Shown: positions 29,134-37,817 of the stretch, piece by piece
How positions within the stretch are numbered: position 1 is the stretch's first letter
How the letters are laid out: each line of letters opens with the position of its first letter
Assembly (NCBI GenBank): GCA_025999455.1
Contig: AP024683.1
Location: 2,425,501 to 2,489,500 of the forward strand
Source: Geminicoccaceae bacterium
GTDB lineage: Bacteria; Pseudomonadota; Alphaproteobacteria; Geminicoccales; Geminicoccaceae
Length of the DNA stretch: 64,000 bases
Direction of reading: 5' to 3'
The notes under the pieces: generated by a model
What the model saw: the letters and a program-made list of their open reading frames with translations, nothing else
Databases searched by the model: none
Told to the model about the DNA's origin: nothing
Position numbers and translations under genes: made by a program

Positions 29134-30528
29134 TCAGCGCCGCTCCCAATCGGTCCGGCCGTCGGGCCGGTCCTTGAGGACGATCCCGGCCGCCTCGAGC
29201 TCGGCGCGGAGCGCGTCGGCGGTGGCGAAGTCCCTGGCCTTGCGGGCCGCCCGCCGGCGCTCGAGCCGCTCCTCGACCTCGGCGTCGGACAGCGTCGCGG
29301 CCGGGGCCGCGTGCTTGAGCCAGGCCGTGGGCTCGGCGCGCAAGAGGCCGAGGAGCCCCGCTTCGCCCTTGAGCAGCCGGGCGAGCTCCTCGCGCTCGCC
29401 CGCGCTCTCGGCCTTGTTGGCGCGGGTGGCGAGGCCGTGCAGCACGGCGATCGCCGCAGGCGTCGCGAGATCGTCGCAGAGCGCCGCCTCGACCCGCCCT
29501 TCGGAAACGCCCGGATCCTCGGCGGCGATCCGGGCGTCGGCGAGCACGCGGTACCAGCGGCGGAGCGCGTCGCGCGCCTCGGCGAGGGCCGGCTCGCTGC
29601 AGTCGAGCGGCTGGCGGTAGTGGGCGGAGAGGAGCCAGAGGCGCACCGCCTCGCCCGGGAAGCGCTCCAGGACCTCGGCCACTCGCACGACGTTGCCGAG
29701 CGACTTCGCCATCTTCTCGCCCGCCATCTGGACGAAGCCGTTGTGGAGCCAGAAGCGGGCCATGACCTCCAGGCCGCGGGCGCAGCAGGATTGGGCGATC
29801 TCGTTCTCGTGGTGAGGGAAGATCAGATCCTGGCCGCCCGCGTGGATGTCGAACGGCAAGGGGCCGAGATAGCGCTCGGCCATCGCCGAACATTCGATGT
29901 GCCAGCCCGGTCGCCCCCGCCCCCAAGGGCTCGGCCAGCCGGGCTCGTCGGCCGCGGCCGGCTTCCACAAGACGAAATCGGCCGGGTCCCTCTTGTAGGG
30001 CGCGACCTCGACCCGGGCACCGGCCACGAGCTCCTCGCGGTCGCGGCCGGAAAGCCGCCCGTAGGTCGGCATCGAGGGGACGTGGAAGAGCACGTGCCCC
30101 TCCGCCTCGTAGGCGTGGCCCTTGGCCAGGAGCGTTTCGATCAACGCGATCATCTCGGCCAGATGCTCGGTCGCCCGCGGCTCGTGGGTGGGCGGCAGGC
30201 AACCGAGTGCCTCGGCATCGGCGTGGAAGTCGCGGATCGTGCGTTCGGTGAGCGCCTCGATCGGCTCGCCGTTCTTGCGCGCCTGATCGATGATCTTGTC
30301 GTCGACGTCGGTGACGTTGCGCACGTAGACGACCCGGTCCGCTCCGTAGATCCCGCGCAGGAGCCGGAACAGGAGGTCGAAGACGACGAGCGGGCGGGCG
30401 TTGCCGACGTGGATCCGCTGATAAACCGTGGGGCCGCAGACGTAGAGGCGGACCCGGGCCGGGTCGATCGGCTCGAAGCGTTCCTTGCGGCGCGCGAGCG
30501 TGTTGAAGAGGAAAAGGCCGCGGCTCAC
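29134..30528 (-). CDS. cysS: Cysteinyl-tRNA synthetase
   Basis: Class I aminoacyl-tRNA synthetase charging tRNA-Cys, 464 residues. Zinc-site C31 in YVCGPTVY, the HIGH motif as HVGN (40-43), GGQDLIFPHHENEIAQS with the other zinc ligands, and the KMSKS loop as EKMAKSLGN. The C-terminal anticodon-binding helices end RRAARKARDFATADALR. The start is GTG at 30528. The 88-bp gap to efp shows no clear promoter. Confidence 0.97.
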   Translation of the reverse strand: MSRGLFLFNTLARRKERFEPIDPARVRLYVCGPTVYQRIHVGNARPLVVFDLLFRLLRGIYGADRVVYVRNVTDVDDKIIDQARKNGEPIEALTERTIRDFHADAEALGCLPPTHEPRATEHLAEMIALIETLLAKGHAYEAEGHVLFHVPSMPTYGRLSGRDREELVAGARVEVAPYKRDPADFVLWKPAAADEPGWPSPWGRGRPGWHIECSAMAERYLGPLPFDIHAGGQDLIFPHHENEIAQSCCARGLEVMARFWLHNGFVQMAGEKMAKSLGNVVRVAEVLERFPGEAVRLWLLSAHYRQPLDCSEPALAEARDALRRWYRVLADARIAAEDPGVSEGRVEAALCDDLATPAAIAVLHGLATRANKAESAGEREELARLLKGEAGLLGLLRAEPTAWLKHAAPAATLSDAEVEERLERRRAARKARDFATADALRAELEAAGIVLKDRPDGRTDWERR

Positions 30529-30616
30529 CAGGCTGGCTCCGTCGCTGCGTCGCGGCAGCGGTTAGCAGAGGCCGAAAGCGCGGTCCACCGAAGGCCGCCG
30601 GGCGCGGCCGGACGCC

Positions 30617-31186
30617 TCAGTCCTTGGCGCGCTCGAGATAGGAGCCGTCCTCGGTCGAGACGACGATGCGCGTGCCGACCTGGACGTGCGGCGGGACCAT
30701 CGTGCGGACGCCGTTCGAGAGCTTGGCCGGCTTGTAGGAGGCGGCGGCCGTCTGGCCCTTCGTCACGGGCTCGGTCTCGACCACCTCGAGCACGACCCGG
30801 GGCGGCAAGGTCACGGCGAGCGGCACGCCGTTGTGGGTGGCGATCGTCACCGTCATCCCGTCGGTCAAGTAGACCGACTGCTCGCCGATCACGTCCTTCG
30901 GCACCGTGATCTGCTCGTAGGTCTCGGGGTTCAAGAAGTGACAGCCCTCGCCGTCCTCGTAGAGGAAGGTGTATTCGCGCTCGTCCAGGAAGGCGCGCTC
31001 GACCATCTCGGTCGTGCGGAAGCGCTCCGAGACCTTGACCCCGTCGGTGATCCGGCGAAGCTCGAGCTGGGTGACGGGCGTGCCCTTGCCGGGGTGGATG
31101 TTCTGCGCCGTCAGGACCACGTAGAGCTTGCCGTCGATCTCGACGGCGTTGCCCTTCCTGAGCGAGCTCGCGATGACCTTGGGCAC
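30617..31186 (-). CDS. efp: Elongation factor P
   Basis: Relieves ribosome stalling at polyproline. In 189 residues it has the KOW-like N domain with K34 in HPGKGTP, the site of beta-lysylation by EpmA, then [23 protein letters not shown] and a C-terminal OB domain ending [20 protein letters not shown] start at 31186 is set by GGAGG four bases before it. Directly divergent from epmA, which encodes the enzyme that modifies it. Confidence 0.97.
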   Translation of the reverse strand: MPKVIASSLRKGNAVEIDGKLYVVLTAQNIHPGKGTPVTQLELRRITDGVKVSERFRTTEMVERAFLDEREYTFLYEDGEGCHFLNPETYEQITVPKDVIGEQSVYLTDGMTVTIATHNGVPLAVTLPPRVVLEVVETEPVTKGQTAAASYKPAKLSNGVRTMVPPHVQVGTRIVVSTEDGSYLERAKD

Positions 31187-31294
31187 GAAGCCTCCAACAG
31201 ACCAGGCCCGGGCCGTGCCGGGCCGTCCGGCACCCCGCGCCGGGGTCTTAGCCCCTGCCGCGGGCGCGGTCCAGAGCGGCCGGCCGCTGTCGCC

Positions 31295-32350
31295 GTGACC
31301 GCCCCTCGGCCCTGGTGGGCGCCGGATCGCCACGCCGACCGGCGGCCCTTTCTGTTGGCCCGGGTCCGGATCCTCAGGGCGCTGCGGCGCCATTTCGAGG
31401 CCGAGGGCTTCCTCGAGGTCGAGCCCTCGTGCCTGCAGGCTTCACCCGGCAACGAGCCCCATCTCCACGCCTTCCGCACCGAGCTCCTCGACGTCGCGGG
31501 CCGGCCGGTGCGCTCGCTCTATCTCCACACCTCGCCCGAATTCGCCTGCAAGAAGCTCCTGGCCGCGGGCGAGCGGCGGATCGTGGCGATCGGCCCCGTG
31601 TTCCGCAACCGCGAGGCCGGGCCCCTCCACCATCCCGAGTTCACGATGGTCGAGTGGTACCGGGCGGACGAGCCCTACGAACGGCTCGGGCGCGATTGCG
31701 AGGCGCTGCTCGCGACCGCGGCCGAGGCGGCCGGCACGAAACGCTTGCGCTTCGGCGGGATCGAGGCCGATCCTTTCCAGCCGGCGGAACGGCTCACGGT
31801 GGCCGAAGCGTTCGAACGACATGCCGGGATCGACCTGCTCGCGACCGTCGCCGCCGACGGCTCAACCGACCGCGAGGGGCTCGCCCGGCAGGCCCGCGCG
31901 GCGGGGATCCGGGTGGCGGCCGACGATTCCTGGTCGGACATTTTTTCCCGGGTGCTCACCGCGAAGATCGAGCCCGAGCTCGGCCGCGGGCGGGCGACGA
32001 TCCTCGACGCCTATCCGATCCCGGAAGCGGCCCTCGCCCGGCCGAATCCGGCGGATCCGCGCACGGCCGAGCGTTTCGAGCTCTACGTCTGCGGCGTCGA
32101 GCTCGCGAACGCGTTCGGCGAGCTCACCGACCCGGTCGAGCAACGGCGGCGCTTCGAGGACGCGATGGCGCTCAAGGAGCGGCTCTACGGCGAGCGGCAC
32201 CCGATCGACGAGGAGTTCTTGGAGGCACTCTCGCTGGTGCCACCGACGGCCGGGATCGCGCTCGGCTTCGAGCGGCTCGTCATGCTCGCGACCGGGGCCG
32301 AGCGGATCGAGCAGGTTCTGTGGGCGCCGGTGCCGCTCGAGCCGCCCTGA
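31295..32350 (+). CDS. epmA: EF-P--lysine ligase EpmA
   Basis: A class II LysRS-like enzyme without the anticodon-binding domain that attaches (R)-beta-lysine to EF-P Lys34. The 351-residue length fits the GenX/EpmA family. Motif 1 to 3 landmarks: [43 protein letters not shown] and [15 protein letters not shown] at 31295 is the first plausible start. It is divergent from efp with a 108-bp spacer. No epmB (lysine 2,3-aminomutase) is in the window. Confidence 0.94.
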   Translation: MTAPRPWWAPDRHADRRPFLLARVRILRALRRHFEAEGFLEVEPSCLQASPGNEPHLHAFRTELLDVAGRPVRSLYLHTSPEFACKKLLAAGERRIVAIGPVFRNREAGPLHHPEFTMVEWYRADEPYERLGRDCEALLATAAEAAGTKRLRFGGIEADPFQPAERLTVAEAFERHAGIDLLATVAADGSTDREGLARQARAAGIRVAADDSWSDIFSRVLTAKIEPELGRGRATILDAYPIPEAALARPNPADPRTAERFELYVCGVELANAFGELTDPVEQRRRFEDAMALKERLYGERHPIDEEFLEALSLVPPTAGIALGFERLVMLATGAERIEQVLWAPVPLEPP

Positions 32351-32365
32351 GCCGCCCCTTCGAGC

Positions 32366-33955
32366 TCACCCCTTCTCGACGTTCCAGGCCACGAAGAGGA
32401 GTGCGTTCGGCACGTTCTTCACGGTCTTGCGCCAGGCGACCGGGGTCACGAACTGGCCCGTGTTGATGTAGGGGAAGGTCTCGTAGTAGCGCTTCTGCAA
32501 AGCCTCCACGATCTTCATCTGCTCCTCTTTGGTCGTGGCCTCGAGGAACTGGGCGCGGAGCGTCTCGATCACCTCGTCCTTGGGCCAACCGAACCAGGCG
32601 GTCTTGGGATCACCGGTCGCGACGAGCGGGGCGTTCGTGATCGGGCTCGACATCGGCACGCCGGTCCACCAGGTCGGGAAGATGTGCCAGCCGACCTTGG
32701 GCTCCTTGTTCGGGTCCTCCATCTTGGTCCGCCGCGACGTCAAGGTCGACCAGTCCATCGACTGGGCGTCGACGTTCACCCCGATCTCCTTCAAGAGCCC
32801 GATCATCACGAGCACGTTGTTCATGATGATCTGCTGGTCGGTCGGGACCAGGACGACGATCGGATCCTTGAAGTTGTAGCCGGCCTCGGCCAGGAGCTGC
32901 TTCGCCTTCGCCTTGTCCTGCTTCATCCAGGGCTCGGCGTGGGCGAGCGTGGTGAAGGGCGCGTCGCACATGAAGATGGCGTAGCACACCTTCTCGTATT
33001 TCGGGTTGCCGACCTGGGCGGCCAGGAATTCACGCTGGTCGACGAGGAGCTGGAGGGCGGCGCGCGCCCGCGGATCGTTGAAGGGCGGATGCAGATTGTT
33101 GGGCCGGATGTGGCCCATCTTGCCGAGCGGATCGAGCACCTTGACCACGATGTTCGGATCGGCCTCGAGCATCGGCAAAAGATCCATGGGCGGGATCTCG
33201 TAGACGTCGACTTCGCCGGCGATCAGCGCCTGGGTGGCGGTGTTCGTGTCCGGAATGTATTTCCACTCGACGCGGTCGACCTTGACGACCTTGCCGCCGG
33301 CGAAGCCCGAAGACGGCTCGTTGCGGGGGACGTATTTGTCGAACTTCTTGTAGACGACCGTGTCACCCGGCTTCCATTCCTCTTTGACGAAGACGAACGG
33401 TCCCGAGCCCACCGTCTCGGTCACCTGGGTGTTGGGATCGGTGAGCGCGTCCTTCTCGCGCATGACGAAGGTCGGCAAGGACGGGTCGGCCAGGACCGTG
33501 AGCATCGGCCCGAACTTGGCCTTCAGCTTGATCTCGAAGGTGCGGGCGTCCTTGGCGGTGATCGATTCGGCGCGCGCGGCGAGCACCTGGCCACCCGCCC
33601 GCTTGACGTTCCAGCGCTTCAAGGAGGCCACCGCGTCCTTCGCCTCGACGGGCGTGCCGTCGTGGAACAGGAGACCCTCGCGCAGCGTGAAGGTCCAGGT
33701 GAGGCCGTCGTCGCTCACCGTGTGGCGCTCGACCATTTGCGGCCGCGGCTCGAGCTTCTCGTCGAGCGCGTAGAGCGTGTCGTAGATCATGTAGCCGTGA
33801 TTTTGCGTGATCGCGGCCGTGGTCCAGATCGGGTCGAGGTTCTTGAGGTCGGCCTGCGGCACGACCTTGAGCGTCTGCGCCGTCGAGAGGCTGGTGCCGG
33901 CGAGGAGCGCCGCGGCGAAAGCGAGACCGGCGAGCCGGGTCCGACCGAGGATCAT
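32366..33955 (-). CDS. ABC transporter solute-binding protein, family 5
   Basis: A 529-residue periplasmic binding protein of the peptide/nickel (SBP_bac_5) family. Signal peptide: RTRLAGLAFAAALLAGTSLSTAQ. Family landmarks are NLDPIWTTAAITQNHGYMIYDTLY, WTFTLREGLLFHDGTPVEAKD and the C-terminal lobe. I chose ATG 33955 because GGGAGG lies five bases before it; a GTG six bases upstream overlaps that site. No permease or ATPase genes are next to it, so it is an orphan in this window, with a convergent epmA and divergent MFS gene. Ligand unknown. Confidence 0.92.
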   Translation of the reverse strand: MILGRTRLAGLAFAAALLAGTSLSTAQTLKVVPQADLKNLDPIWTTAAITQNHGYMIYDTLYALDEKLEPRPQMVERHTVSDDGLTWTFTLREGLLFHDGTPVEAKDAVASLKRWNVKRAGGQVLAARAESITAKDARTFEIKLKAKFGPMLTVLADPSLPTFVMREKDALTDPNTQVTETVGSGPFVFVKEEWKPGDTVVYKKFDKYVPRNEPSSGFAGGKVVKVDRVEWKYIPDTNTATQALIAGEVDVYEIPPMDLLPMLEADPNIVVKVLDPLGKMGHIRPNNLHPPFNDPRARAALQLLVDQREFLAAQVGNPKYEKVCYAIFMCDAPFTTLAHAEPWMKQDKAKAKQLLAEAGYNFKDPIVVLVPTDQQIIMNNVLVMIGLLKEIGVNVDAQSMDWSTLTSRRTKMEDPNKEPKVGWHIFPTWWTGVPMSSPITNAPLVATGDPKTAWFGWPKDEVIETLRAQFLEATTKEEQMKIVEALQKRYYETFPYINTGQFVTPVAWRKTVKNVPNALLFVAWNVEKG

Positions 33956-33983
33956 CGTCACCTCCCAGTTCCCACGCTCGCGA

Positions 33984-34011
33984 CGCTAGCCCCCGGCCAG
34001 GGGCGCGACAA
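33984..34011 (-). promoter_or_regulatory. Candidate promoter of the solute-binding protein gene
   Basis: TTGTCG (34011 to 34006) and CTAGCG (33989 to 33984), 16 bases apart, about 29 bases before the ATG. The pair matches the purS candidate promoter at 11 of 12 box positions with the same spacing. Confidence 0.5.
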
Positions 34012-34035
34012 GCAGGCGCGCGCTTGGAGGGCGCG

Positions 34036-35310
34036 GTGTCGGCTGCTAGAGCCGCCGCCATGGCCGCACCCGAGACGACCGCGCCCCGACCCGCCCCGCG
34101 GGGCCTCCTCTTCGTCCTTCCCGCCCTCGTCGCCTTCCAGGCCATCTCGACCGACCTCTATCTGCCGGCGCTGCCCGCGATCGGCGCCGATCTCCGGGCG
34201 AGCGTGGAGCAGGTCCAGCTCACCCTCTCGCTCTTCCTCGTGGGCTTCGGGGTGGCCCAGCTCGGCTGGGGGCCCTTCTCGGATCGGATCGGAAGGCGGC
34301 CGCTCCTCTTGGCCGGCACGGGCCTCTACGTCGCGGCGAGCCTCGCCTGCCTCGCCGCCCCCTCGATCGAGGCGCTCGTGGCCGCCCGCTTCGTCCAGGC
34401 GGTGGCCGCCTGCTCGGGTGTCGTGCTCGGCCGCGCCGTGGTGCGCGACCTCTTCGAGCCGGCCGAGGCCGCCAAGGTCCTGGCCTATCTCGGCACGGCC
34501 ATGGCGCTCGCGCCGATCCTGGGCCCGGTGCTCGGCGGCTGGCTCACCCTCACCTTCGGCTGGCGGTCGACCTTCGCCGCGCTGGCGCTGTTCGGTCTCT
34601 TCTGCGTCGCGGGCGTGCTCCTCGCCGTTCCCGAGACCAACCGGCGTAAGGACCCGAACGCGACGCGGCCGGCCGTGCTCGCCGCCAATTACGCGGGCCT
34701 CTTGGGCGATCGGCTCTACCTCGCGCGGGTCGCCGTGGCGGCACTCGGCTATGCGGGCATCTTCAGCTTCATCTCGGGCAGCCCGCACGTCCTGATCGAC
34801 GCCGTGGGCCTGCGGCCGGACCAGTACGGGCTCTGCTTCGCGGGTGGTGTGGCGGGTTGGATGGTCGGTACCTTCGCAGCCGGCCGCCTCAACCGCCGGC
34901 TCGGCCTCGCGGGACTGTTGCGGGTCGGCACCCGGCTCGCCGCGGCGGGCGCGCTCGCAGGCCTCGGGTGGGCGCTTCTGGCCCCGCCCTCTTGGCCGGC
35001 GGTCGTGGCGCCCATGTTCCTCTTCATGCTCGGCGCGGGCTTCACCCTCCCGACCGCCATGGCGCTCGCGATCGGCCCCTATCCGCAGAAAGCCGGGCTC
35101 GCCTCGGCGCTCTTGGGCTTCCTCCAGCTCCTCTTCGCCGCCCTCGTGGGGCTCGCGGTGAGTGCGCTCTACGACCGCACGGCGGTGCCGATGATGGGCG
35201 CGCTCGTGCTCGTGACCGCGGCGGCACTGCTCCTCGTTCGGCGCGCGGCCGGCGAGCGGCCGAGGCCGGCCGACGAGGCGCTCAGCGCACCGGGCCGCTC
35301 ATCGCCGTGA
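34036..35310 (+). CDS. MFS multidrug efflux transporter, Bcr/CflA type
   Basis: A 424-residue major facilitator protein with about 12 membrane helices. The opening AFQAISTDLYLPALPAI and GWGPFSDRIGRRPLLLAG (the MFS loop 2-3 motif) are typical of Bcr/CflA drug exporters, as is RFVQAVAACSGVVLGRAVVRDLF. I chose GTG 34036 because GGAGG lies five bases before it; TTG 34024 and ATG 34060 are alternatives. Its 3' end overlaps the convergent lipoprotein gene by 29 bases. Substrate unknown. Confidence 0.9.
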   Translation: MSAARAAAMAAPETTAPRPAPRGLLFVLPALVAFQAISTDLYLPALPAIGADLRASVEQVQLTLSLFLVGFGVAQLGWGPFSDRIGRRPLLLAGTGLYVAASLACLAAPSIEALVAARFVQAVAACSGVVLGRAVVRDLFEPAEAAKVLAYLGTAMALAPILGPVLGGWLTLTFGWRSTFAALALFGLFCVAGVLLAVPETNRRKDPNATRPAVLAANYAGLLGDRLYLARVAVAALGYAGIFSFISGSPHVLIDAVGLRPDQYGLCFAGGVAGWMVGTFAAGRLNRRLGLAGLLRVGTRLAAAGALAGLGWALLAPPSWPAVVAPMFLFMLGAGFTLPTAMALAIGPYPQKAGLASALLGFLQLLFAALVGLAVSALYDRTAVPMMGALVLVTAAALLLVRRAAGERPRPADEALSAPGRSSP

Positions 35311-35668
35311 CGACCGGCCCCTCGGCCGTCCGCAACACCGAGAAGATCCGCTCGCCTTCGCCCCGACAGCGCGCCGCGCCCGGGCTCAGGGATGGCGCTT
35401 CCCACTCGTAGGCGACCACGACCCGGGTGGGCGCACCGAACGCCGCGTCGCTCACGACCCGGCCGCTGCGGATCCGGGTGATGAACGGCTCGCCGCAGCC
35501 TTCGCTCTCGCGGGCGTGCGCGTCGTAGTGGGTGCGGATCGCCCGCAGGGCCCGCTCGTCGGCCAACAGCCGGCCGCCCGTCACCGGGCCGCAGGCGGCG
35601 AGGCCCACGAGCAGCGCGAACAGACACCACTGGCCCGGAACCCGCCGCACCCGCTCGCCTCCGGCCAT
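35282..35668 (-). CDS. Small putative lipoprotein
   Basis: A 128-residue protein I do not recognise. It has a lipoprotein signal (CLFALLVGLAACG, lipobox LAAC, Cys near residue 26). The mature part is short with three further cysteines (EGCGEPF, AARCRGEG) and strands such as TRVVVAYEWEAP, suggesting a small disulfide-bearing periplasmic fold. It is divergent from the ZIP transporter gene; its end overlaps the MFS gene. Confidence 0.65.
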   Translation of the reverse strand: MAGGERVRRVPGQWCLFALLVGLAACGPVTGGRLLADERALRAIRTHYDAHARESEGCGEPFITRIRSGRVVSDAAFGAPTRVVVAYEWEAPSLSPGAARCRGEGERIFSVLRTAEGPVVTAMSGPVR

Positions 35669-35698
35669 GCGCCTTCACCCCTCCTCGCCGGGGCGGAC

Positions 35699-35726
35699 CC
35701 TAGACAGAGGACGAAGAGCACGGCAA
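35699..35726 (-). promoter_or_regulatory. Candidate promoter of the small lipoprotein gene
   Basis: TTGCCG (35726 to 35721) and TCTAGG (35704 to 35699), 16 bases apart, about 31 bases before the ATG. It shares the CTAG core seen in the purS and solute-binding protein candidates. Confidence 0.4.
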
Positions 35727-35762
35727 GGGCGGGCGACCCGCGATCCGGGACCACGAGATCGC

Positions 35763-36536
35763 ATGGAGACCGTCTGGCTCGGCCTCTCGGGGAGCACGCT
35801 CGCCGGCCTGTTGACCGGGGCGGGTGCTCTTCCCGTCCTCTTCGCCCGGGAGGTCGCGCAGCGGACCCAGAACCTCTTCTTGGGCTTCGGTGCCGGCGTG
35901 ATGCTCGCCGCGACCGCCTTCTCGCTGATCGTGCCCGGCCTCGATGCGGCACGGGAGCTCGGGCTCGGCCGACTCTGGGCCGCGCTCGTCGTGAGCGGCG
36001 GGATCCTGGCGGGTGGTCTCGCCCTCGTCCGGATCGGCTCCTGGCTCGCGGCCCACGATCTGGGGAGCGGCCCTTACGCCGAAGACGTCGCCGGCCGGGC
36101 CCGAGTGCTGCTCTTCATCCTCGCGATCACGCTGCACAATTTCCCGGAAGGGCTCGCGGTCGGCGTGGGCTTCGCTTCGGGCGACGTCGCCAACGGCACG
36201 GCGCTCGCGGTCGCGATCGGGCTGCAGAACGTGCCCGAGGGGCTCGCCGTCGCGATGGCGGCGCGGGCCGCCGGTGATCCGCCGCGGCGGGCCTTCCTCG
36301 TGGGCCTGCTCTCGGGCCTGGTCGAGCCCGTGGGTGGCGTGCTCGGCGCCGGGCTCGTCTTCCTCGCCGCCCCGTTCCTCCCGGTGGCGATGGGCTTCGC
36401 GGCCGGGGCGATGCTGTTCGTCATCAGCGAGGAGGTGATTCCGGAGATCAACCGCGAACGCAACGGCGGGCTCAACAGCGTGGGCCTGCTCACGGGCTTC
36501 GTCGTGATGATGATGCTCGACGTGGTCCTGGGCTGA
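35763..36536 (+). CDS. ZIP-family metal transporter
   Basis: A 257-residue ZIP protein importing zinc or another divalent metal, with about eight membrane helices. The metal-site helices IV and V carry HNFPEGLAVGVG and LQNVPEGLAVAMA; in the second the usual His is replaced by Gln, as in some ZupT/GufA relatives. GAGVMLAATAFSLIVP opens helix II. ATG at 35763. Its last 47 bases overlap a convergent gene. Confidence 0.92.
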   Translation: METVWLGLSGSTLAGLLTGAGALPVLFAREVAQRTQNLFLGFGAGVMLAATAFSLIVPGLDAARELGLGRLWAALVVSGGILAGGLALVRIGSWLAAHDLGSGPYAEDVAGRARVLLFILAITLHNFPEGLAVGVGFASGDVANGTALAVAIGLQNVPEGLAVAMAARAAGDPPRRAFLVGLLSGLVEPVGGVLGAGLVFLAAPFLPVAMGFAAGAMLFVISEEVIPEINRERNGGLNSVGLLTGFVVMMMLDVVLG

Positions 36537-36981
36537 GCCGGCGACGGGCCCGCGCGAGCTTGGCGAACTCGCGGCGCAGCCCGGCCAGGACTTGAAGCTC
36601 GAGCGCCGGCAGCACGTAGCCGGCCCAGAAGGGCGGCCAATCGGCCGGGTCGGGAACGTAGACCGCGAGCTGGCACGCGGTCGCGTCGACGATCTCGACG
36701 TAGCGGCCGCCCTCGGGCGTGAGCCAGCACCAGACCGCGAGATCGGCGCGGCGCAGATCCTCGAGCGGGAGAAGCCGGGCGTCGGTGCAGCCGGTGGCGT
36801 CCGCCACGGCTTGCGGCCAGGGCACCTCGCGCTCCTCGGCGGCCCGGAGGGCGGCGAGATACCATGAGGGTGGCGCCGCGACCACGAACCGTCCGGCCGT
36901 GTAGGTGACGAGCTCTTCCTCACCCGGTCCGGGCGGCTCGAGCGCGAGCCCCGGTGCCGCTTCCGCCTCGTCCTCGACCAT
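36490..36981 (-). CDS. Hypothetical protein
   Basis: A 163-residue cytoplasmic protein I do not recognise. An acidic N-terminus (MVEDEAEAAPG) is followed by a compact middle with LVTYTAGRFVVAAPPSWYLAAL, two cysteines (TGCTDAR, TACQLAVYV) and DWPPFWAGYVLPALELQVLAGL, then a very basic tail. That tail is the part that overlaps the ZIP gene. ATG at 36981 follows the xth stop by six bases, so it is likely co-transcribed with xth. Confidence 0.6.
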   Translation of the reverse strand: MVEDEAEAAPGLALEPPGPGEEELVTYTAGRFVVAAPPSWYLAALRAAEEREVPWPQAVADATGCTDARLLPLEDLRRADLAVWCWLTPEGGRYVEIVDATACQLAVYVPDPADWPPFWAGYVLPALELQVLAGLRREFAKLARARRRLSPGPRRASSSRRSP

Positions 36982-36987
36982 CGCGGC

Positions 36988-37767
36988 TCAGCCGTCGCGC
37001 AGCCGGCAGAGGATCGGGGTGTGGTCGGAGGCCTTGGGCCGACCGCGCGGCTCCTTGTCGATCCGGACCTCCAAGAGTCGGTCGGCGGCGAGGGGCGAGA
37101 GGAGGAGATGGTCGATGCGGATCCCGTGGTCGAGCTGGAAGGCCCCACCCTGATAGTCCCAGAAGGTGTAGGCACCCCGCTCCTCGGGATGGAGGGCGCG
37201 GTAGGCGTCGGTCCAGCCCTGGTGCAAGAGCGCGCGGAAGGCGCGCCGGCTCTCGGGGCGGAAGAGCGCGTCCTCGGCCCAGGCGGCCGGGTCGTGGCAG
37301 TCGATCGGCTCGGGGATGACGTTGAAATCGCCGGCGAGCACGACCGGCTCGTCGAGCTCGAGCAGGCTCTCGCCGTGGGCCCGCAGCCGATCGTGCCAAG
37401 CGAGCTTGTAGGTGAATTTGTCGCTGCCCACTGGGTTGCCGTTCGGCGCGTAGATCGAGGCCACGCGGAGGCCGCCCGTGAAGGCCTCGAGATAGCGCGC
37501 CTGGCCGTCCTCGGGATCGCCCGGCAGGCCGCGCAGTGGATCCTCGATCGGGAAACGCGAGAGGATCGCCACGCCGTTCCAGCTCTTCTGGCCGACGATC
37601 GCGAGATTGTAGCCCAGATCCTCGATCGGCTCGCGCGGGAACGCCTCCTCGGTGCATTTGAGCTCCTGGAGGCAGACGATGTCGGGCTTCGCGGCCGCGA
37701 GCCAGGCGAGCAGGTTGGCGAGCCGGGCGTTGATCGAGTTGACGTTGAAGCTCGCGATCGTCGGCAC
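36988..37767 (-). CDS. xth: Exodeoxyribonuclease III / AP endonuclease
   Basis: A 259-residue endonuclease/exonuclease/phosphatase-fold enzyme that cuts DNA at abasic sites. FNVNSINARL (8-17), CLQELKCTEEAFP with the metal-binding Glu, SIYAPNGNP, LAGDFNVIPEPID and the terminal KASDHTPI (catalytic Asp-His) are all present. GTG at 37767 begins exactly at the conserved N-terminus PTIASFNVN. Confidence 0.96.
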   Translation of the reverse strand: MPTIASFNVNSINARLANLLAWLAAAKPDIVCLQELKCTEEAFPREPIEDLGYNLAIVGQKSWNGVAILSRFPIEDPLRGLPGDPEDGQARYLEAFTGGLRVASIYAPNGNPVGSDKFTYKLAWHDRLRAHGESLLELDEPVVLAGDFNVIPEPIDCHDPAAWAEDALFRPESRRAFRALLHQGWTDAYRALHPEERGAYTFWDYQGGAFQLDHGIRIDHLLLSPLAADRLLEVRIDKEPRGRPKASDHTPILCRLRDG

Positions 37768-37817
37768 CTGGGGCGCTCCGGCCGGGTCGAGACTGGCGGG
37801 TTCGACGCGGCCGGAAG

